Part shown: positions 14,665-17,926 of the stretch, piece by piece
How the letters are laid out: each line of letters begins with the position of its first letter
How positions within the stretch are numbered: position 1 is the first letter of the stretch
Assembly (NCBI GenBank): GCA_002309855.1
Contig: DBYD01000009.1
Span: 1 to 17,926 of the forward strand
DNA: 17,926 nucleotides
Source: Bacteroidales bacterium UBA1195
Lineage (GTDB): Bacteria > Bacteroidota > Bacteroidia > Bacteroidales > WCHB1-69
Direction of reading: 5' to 3'
The notes under the pieces: generated by a model
What the model saw: the letters and a program-made list of their open reading frames with translations, nothing else
What the model was told of the DNA's origin: nothing
The model's database searches: none
Made by a program: the position numbers and the translations under genes

Positions 14665-16063
14665 GTTCCTCCGCTGCATCGGTCTGTTGTTGTTTTTCTC
14701 CTGCCAGCTTGCGCTGCCTGCGCAGCCACGTCTGCATGTGACCCCCTCGGACACCCTGTGCGGTGAGGAGGCGGAGACGCAGATACGGCGGATGTGGGAT
14801 GAGCTGCAGGATTCCTGGTTTGCCCGCATTGCCGAATATCAGATCAATTCCCAAATCAGCATGCCGGATGTGGTTTCGGATTCCGCAAGTGTGGATTCGG
14901 TAAATATACTGCGGCTGCAGGCACTGCTGAATACGACGGTTTTCCCGATGGTATATAACGATGAGATACGCCGTTACATTAATCTTTATACCAAAGGCTT
15001 GAAATCCATGCCGCTGATTCTGGCGCGGGCGCAGGAATACTTTCCCATGTTCGAGGAGACGCTTGACCGTTACGGCGTGCCGCTGGAGCTGAAATATCTG
15101 GCTGTTATCGAGTCCGCACTGCGTCCGGATGCTGTGTCGCGGGCAAAAGCCAAAGGATTATGGCAGTTCATGTACGGTACCGGAAAACTGTACGGGCTGG
15201 AGGAATCCACCTTTGTGGACGACCGTTTCGACCCGCTTAAGGCGACCGATGCCGCCGCACGGCACCTTTACGATTTGAGCGAGATGTTCGACGGCAACTG
15301 GCCGCTTGCATTGGCCGCCTACAACTGTGGTCCGGGCAATGTTGTGAAGGCGATAAAGCGGGCTGGCGGCGCACAGGATTTCTGGCAGATATACAATTAC
15401 CTGCCACGGGAGACAAGGGGCTATGTGCCTGCCTTCTACGGTGCCATGTTCGCCATGAAATACTACCGCCTTTACGGGCTTGAGGCTGCGGTGGTGAGGG
15501 TCGAGGCGACGGACACCCTGATGATATACAAGAAGTTGGATTTTCGCAAGGTCAGTTCGTTGACCGGCATCCCGTTGGATGAGCTCAAACATTATAATCC
15601 GCAGTACAAATGCCAGATCATTCCCGCATCCTCCTCGGGCTATGCGCTGACGCTTCCGGCCAAATATGTGCCGCTTTTCATGTCTGTTGAGGACAGCATC
15701 TACCGGATGCAGCAGGCGGAGGAGCTGGCGCGTATCACGCTTCCCTCCTCCGGGGAGGAGACAGGCGCCGAATACACGCTCAAAAACAAGTACCATGTGG
15801 TGAAGAGCGGGGAGTCGCTGACCATGATTGCCCGCAAATATGGTACGACCGTGAACAGGCTCCTGCAGCTGAACCACCGTAAAAGCACAATGATACATCC
15901 TGGTGAGAGGCTGATAGTCGGGCAGACAAAGGTGTACAAGCCTGTCCCGAAACCTGCCGTCACACCCTCCGACACCCTGAAGCAGCCGGCACCTGCAGAC
16001 ACTCTTGCACCGCAGCCCCTTCCAGCAGACAGCGCGAAACAGGAGGTGATGCCATTGCCTTGA
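14657..16063 (+). CDS. MltD-like membrane-bound/periplasmic lytic transglycosylase with LysM
   Basis: A 468-residue exported murein hydrolase that cleaves the MurNAc-GlcNAc bond of peptidoglycan to form 1,6-anhydro ends. A signal peptide is clear (hydrophobic 5-20, likely cut after LPA, residue 22); the FFSC stretch is a poor lipobox. The SLT domain (about 130-270) has the catalytic Glu152 in YLAVIESALRPDAVS, then KGLWQFMYGTGKLYGL and the YNCGPGNVVKAI motif. Residues about 285-340 may be a worn LysM-like unit (FRKVSSLTGIPLDELKHYNP). A clear LysM spans 379-421 (YHVVKSGESLTMIARKYGTT to HPGERLIV). The Pro-rich end (425-468) is a disordered tail. The start is fixed by an AAGGAGG site and overlaps the dehydrogenase by eight bases, so it is translationally coupled. 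It is the fourth gene of the der operon. Confidence 0.93.
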   Translation: MRRFLRCIGLLLFFSCQLALPAQPRLHVTPSDTLCGEEAETQIRRMWDELQDSWFARIAEYQINSQISMPDVVSDSASVDSVNILRLQALLNTTVFPMVYNDEIRRYINLYTKGLKSMPLILARAQEYFPMFEETLDRYGVPLELKYLAVIESALRPDAVSRAKAKGLWQFMYGTGKLYGLEESTFVDDRFDPLKATDAAARHLYDLSEMFDGNWPLALAAYNCGPGNVVKAIKRAGGAQDFWQIYNYLPRETRGYVPAFYGAMFAMKYYRLYGLEAAVVRVEATDTLMIYKKLDFRKVSSLTGIPLDELKHYNPQYKCQIIPASSSGYALTLPAKYVPLFMSVEDSIYRMQQAEELARITLPSSGEETGAEYTLKNKYHVVKSGESLTMIARKYGTTVNRLLQLNHRKSTMIHPGERLIVGQTKVYKPVPKPAVTPSDTLKQPAPADTLAPQPLPADSAKQEVMPLP

Positions 16064-16094
16064 GTTAATGTGATTTGAAATATAATTATATCCG

Positions 16095-16799
16095 ATGAAA
16101 CGCTTTGTCCTTAAATACTGGTGGGTGTTCCCACTGTCGCTGCTGGTGATACTGGTCTCACTCCTTTTTTTGTTCATGACGGACATTCCCATCATTGAAA
16201 ACACGGTGAGCATCTTGCTGTTGCTGACACTCATCGCGTTGCCTGTCTCGTGGGTTATTCTGTTATGGAATTTCAAATGGAAACACTGTCTCATCTCTGT
16301 TCTGTGGTCCGTGTTGGTGGTTGTCCTCATGTTGCAGCCTCTTATATTTGGCGCGATGGGCGGCGCGGATCATTTTGGCAGGAGGCACCCGATTCCGGAA
16401 GGCATGTCGTACAACATACCATTATGCAGTAAGGACACAGCGGTGACGGTTGACAGTCTTGATGCGGATTCCTATCTTCAATTGTGGGGAGATGACGGCT
16501 GTTATGAATACGATTTTTATTATGGTGCATTACCGGCCGGAGAGTTATTCCTGCGTTGCTATGAGGCCACGAAAAACATTCCCCTCTCGGAGGACAGGCT
16601 TCCTGAAAGTAGCAAGGTTAGAATCGATTCAACCCATTCGTTCTCAAAGCTTGCCGATAAGGCAGAATTTACAATTTACGAAGGGGACTTTGGCGATTAT
16701 TATGCCGCGCGGGTGGAGGTCTGGTATCGGAATGCCGCCACCGGCAAGGAGAAAAAGCTCATGGAAAAAACATACCGTGTTGACGGCTGGCAGAGATGA
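16095..16799 (+). CDS. Unrecognised membrane protein with three N-terminal helices and an extracytoplasmic domain
   Basis: I do not recognise this 234-residue protein. The N-terminal 87 residues contain three hydrophobic helices (about 9-28, 35-57 and 64-87) separated by short loops; MKRFVLKYWW is a positively charged start that should stay inside. With three spans the rest (about 88-234) would face the periplasm. That part is polar, mixed alpha/beta in appearance, with three Cys (111, 136, 155), two of which could form a disulfide, and no known catalytic motif. It starts 31 bases after the transglycosylase stop, with no TAnnTTTG box in the gap, so it may extend the envelope operon. An 8-bp hairpin covers its stop codon. 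Codon use and start context look like those of the upstream genes, so it is likely a real gene. No function is proposed. Confidence 0.75.
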   Translation: MKRFVLKYWWVFPLSLLVILVSLLFLFMTDIPIIENTVSILLLLTLIALPVSWVILLWNFKWKHCLISVLWSVLVVVLMLQPLIFGAMGGADHFGRRHPIPEGMSYNIPLCSKDTAVTVDSLDADSYLQLWGDDGCYEYDFYYGALPAGELFLRCYEATKNIPLSEDRLPESSKVRIDSTHSFSKLADKAEFTIYEGDFGDYYAARVEVWYRNAATGKEKKLMEKTYRVDGWQR

Positions 16800-16811
16800 C
16801 ACCCTGCCAGC
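16786..16811 (+). terminator. Hairpin spanning the stop codon of the membrane protein gene
   Basis: GCTGGCAG (16786-16793) pairs with CTGCCAGC (16804-16811), an 8-bp perfect stem with a 10-base loop that contains the TGA stop. No T run follows (the sequence is AAACCGGAAAAAAG), so it is not a canonical intrinsic terminator, but it is placed where the operon should end and may act in 3' end protection or Rho-dependent termination. Confidence 0.3.
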
Positions 16812-16862
16812 AAACCGGAAAAAAGTGAACTGGCGGATTGTAATGTGAGAAAAAACATGTTG

Positions 16863-16903
16863 GTGACACAATAAAACTGGAACGGCGGCGTTATACCAGC
16901 AAA
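16863..16903 (+). repeat. 41-bp direct repeat R1 before the CarboxypepD_reg-like gene
   Basis: It begins GTGACACAATAAAA and ends GCGGCGTTATACCAGCAAA. A copy of the same length at 17715-17755 matches at 36 of 41 positions. In R2 the first 12 bases encode the last codons and stop (V-T-Q-stop) of the upstream gene. In R1 the same VTQ-stop can be read in a short open frame, but no full gene precedes it, so this may be the tail of a lost cassette. The rest of 16800-16940 shows no other feature. Confidence 0.75.
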
Positions 16904-16940
16904 GTTGATGAAATCAAAAACCTTTAAACCCAATCACATC

Positions 16941-17726
16941 ATGAACCCCGGTAAAGAAATCTGCAAAGAGTTGAAGGAACTCCGCAAACAGATAGCGGAG
17001 GAGATAACATTCGCCATCTGTTTCACTTTTTTGTTGACTGTCACTAATGCGTTGTCCGCTGAATCTGGTACCGTGTCCTTTTCCGGCGCACAACCGGTTG
17101 AGAAGGAGCTGGCTCTGCCCACCGATAGTGTCAGAATCACTGGCAGGGTGGTGGATTCCTTGACGGGGGAAGAGATTGAATTTGTCAGAATTATGGCATT
17201 GGACAGTGATGGCGTAATGTATGCCTCTACCATTTCCGATTCAAATGGCAGTTTTTCTTTCTGTGCACCAAAGGGAAAATATTACATCACATTCACATAT
17301 CCGGGCATAAAATCGCTAAAAATTAATTGCGACTGTGTAAAAACCGGTGAATTTGAGATGGGGACTGTCGGTTTGGTGTTTTTAAATGTTTTAAAAGACA
17401 CTTTGCAGCCTGTTGGAAATGTCACCATTAAGGGAAGGGTGGTGAACTTATCGGAAAAAGGGTTGGATTCGGTCATAATTAAAGTATTTTATGGCAGAAA
17501 TAGTAAAACTATGGTTGCCGCCACTGTTTCTGACAGGAGGGGTGTTTTTTCAGTAAAGGTACCCAAGGGCAGGTATAATATTGAATTTGAACATCCGGGA
17601 TATGTCCCGCTCTGGATAATTGAATGTAATTGTACGAATGGAGCCAAAAATAAAATGGGAATGGTCAAGATGGATTCTGCCGAGCCAATGATATGTAAGG
17701 ATGATTTTCCGGAAGTGACACAATAA
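16941..17726 (+). CDS. Small anchored protein with two CarboxypepD_reg-like domains
   Basis: A 261-residue protein if started at the ATG at 16941 (MNPGKEICKELKELRKQIAEE); an earlier in-frame ATG at 16905 would add 12 residues. From memory, a KEICxxLKxxRxxIA start is common in Bacteroidales accessory proteins, usually followed by a Cys-rich CxxxCxGTCPxCEAE segment. Here that segment is absent and the motif runs straight into one hydrophobic helix (about 22-39, ITFAICFTFLLTVTNALS). Two similar beta-sandwich units follow: about 58-148 (VRITGRVVDSLTGEEIEFVRI ... SFSFCAPKGKYYITFTYPGIKSLKINCDC) and about 163-255 (VTIKGRVVNLSEKGLDSVII ... VFSVKVPKGRYNIEFEHPGYVPLWIIECNC). Both resemble carboxypeptidase regulatory-like (Ig-like) domains, and each ends in a Cys-x-Cys pair. 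The second half is AT-richer than upstream genes. The gene is flanked by repeats R1 and R2; its stop lies within R2. Function unknown. Confidence 0.72.
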   Translation: MNPGKEICKELKELRKQIAEEITFAICFTFLLTVTNALSAESGTVSFSGAQPVEKELALPTDSVRITGRVVDSLTGEEIEFVRIMALDSDGVMYASTISDSNGSFSFCAPKGKYYITFTYPGIKSLKINCDCVKTGEFEMGTVGLVFLNVLKDTLQPVGNVTIKGRVVNLSEKGLDSVIIKVFYGRNSKTMVAATVSDRRGVFSVKVPKGRYNIEFEHPGYVPLWIIECNCTNGAKNKMGMVKMDSAEPMICKDDFPEVTQ

Positions 17727-17755
17727 AAAAGGGAAAGCGGCGTTATACCAGCAAA
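17715..17755 (+). repeat. 41-bp direct repeat R2 before the Rpn-type nuclease gene
   Basis: This copy of R1 (36 of 41 identical, no gaps) contains the stop of the preceding gene and ends 13 bases before the next ATG. Its shared core is GCGGCGTTATACCAGCAAA. Together R1 and R2 frame the CarboxypepD_reg-like gene as an 850-base unit. Confidence 0.75.
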
Positions 17756-17768
17756 TGACAAAAAAATC

Positions 17769-17926
17769 ATGATATATATGACGAAAGAAAAGTACATTAA
17801 CCCCTACACTGACTTCGGCTTCAAAAAACTATTCGGCACGGAGATGAACAAGGACTTGCTCATCAGTTTCCTCAATGCCCTGTTCAACAACAGTGAGAAG
17901 GAGATTGAGGACATCCAGTACCTCAA
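17769..17926 (+). CDS. Rpn-family recombination-promoting nuclease / PD-(D/E)XK 'transposase' (5' part only)
   Basis: The open frame runs off the right edge with about 52 codons visible. It reads M-IYMTKEKYINPYTDFGFKKLF, then GTEMNKDLLISFLNALFNNS and EKEIEDIQYL. This is the characteristic start of the Rpn/PDDEXK_2 family in Bacteroidota, annotated as PD-(D/E)XK nuclease family transposase; E. coli RpnA relatives are DNA endonucleases that promote RecA-independent recombination. The catalytic residues would lie past the window end and cannot be checked. The second in-frame ATG at 17778 gives the more usual MTKEKYINPYTDFGF start. It sits directly behind repeat R2. Whether the gene is complete is unknown. 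Confidence 0.85.
   Translation, partial: MIYMTKEKYINPYTDFGFKKLFGTEMNKDLLISFLNALFNNSEKEIEDIQYL

Noticed and set aside
13702..14829. A 375-codon open frame on the minus strand
   Set aside because: It is antisense to the dehydrogenase with its full catalytic set; the translation is Arg/His-rich, low in structure, and typical of a shadow frame.
15158..16330. A 390-codon open frame on the minus strand
   Set aside because: It lies antisense to the transglycosylase and the next gene, which have clear SLT and LysM motifs; its translation is rich in His, Arg and Cys and shows no domain.
16905..16940. Upstream start for the CarboxypepD_reg-like protein
   Set aside because: It would add MMKSKTFKPNHI before the recognisable MNPGKEIC start; not excluded, but less likely.

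Overview
The window looks like a piece of a Bacteroidota chromosome, most likely a Bacteroidales member, possibly uncultured and gut- or rumen-associated (the habitat is inference). Supporting signs are a C-terminal type IX secretion (T9SS) sorting-domain tail, a GldH-type gliding lipoprotein, -7 boxes of the form TAnnTTTG, mostly absent Shine-Dalgarno sequences, a Bacteroidota-style secreted subtilisin and an Rpn/PD-(D/E)XK 'transposase' start. No rRNA, tRNA or CRISPR array was recognised, and no stretch longer than about 225 bases lacks a gene.

Left part (1-5451). The last 33 codons of a T9SS cargo protein (+) converge on a minus-strand cluster read right to left: cupin, YggS-like PLP protein, arginyl-tRNA synthetase (argS) and a CPA2-type cation:proton antiporter with tandem RCK_C domains. 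The argS stop and the antiporter start are one base apart, so translational coupling is likely. A TAnnTTTG box precedes the cupin.

Middle (5452-9661). A 783-residue secreted S8 peptidase (-) ends in about 200 residues that read like an outer-membrane beta-barrel with a C-terminal Phe, not in a T9SS tail. Next to it is the most unusual locus: an AAA+ ATPase with a C-terminal PD-(D/E)XK nuclease signature (DUF234-type architecture). It is bracketed by two almost identical 49-bp perfect-stem palindromes, and outside these by two diverged direct copies of a roughly 75-bp sequence that begins exactly at the peptidase start codon. This looks like an inserted cassette, or the product of a duplication, between the peptidase and yqgE.

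Right-centre (9662-16799). The plus-strand genes are mostly core functions: yqgE, a Wzx/MATE-like polysaccharide flippase, der (ribosome-assembly GTPase), gldH, a D-2-hydroxyacid dehydrogenase, a MltD-like lytic transglycosylase with LysM, and an unrecognised three-helix membrane protein. From der to mltD the spacing is 2-3 bases or an overlap, indicating one operon with a cell-envelope theme.

Right edge (16800-17926). A 41-bp direct repeat occurs twice, once before a small membrane-anchored protein with two CarboxypepD_reg-like domains and once before the truncated start of an Rpn-family nuclease. The arrangement suggests repeat-separated accessory gene cassettes.
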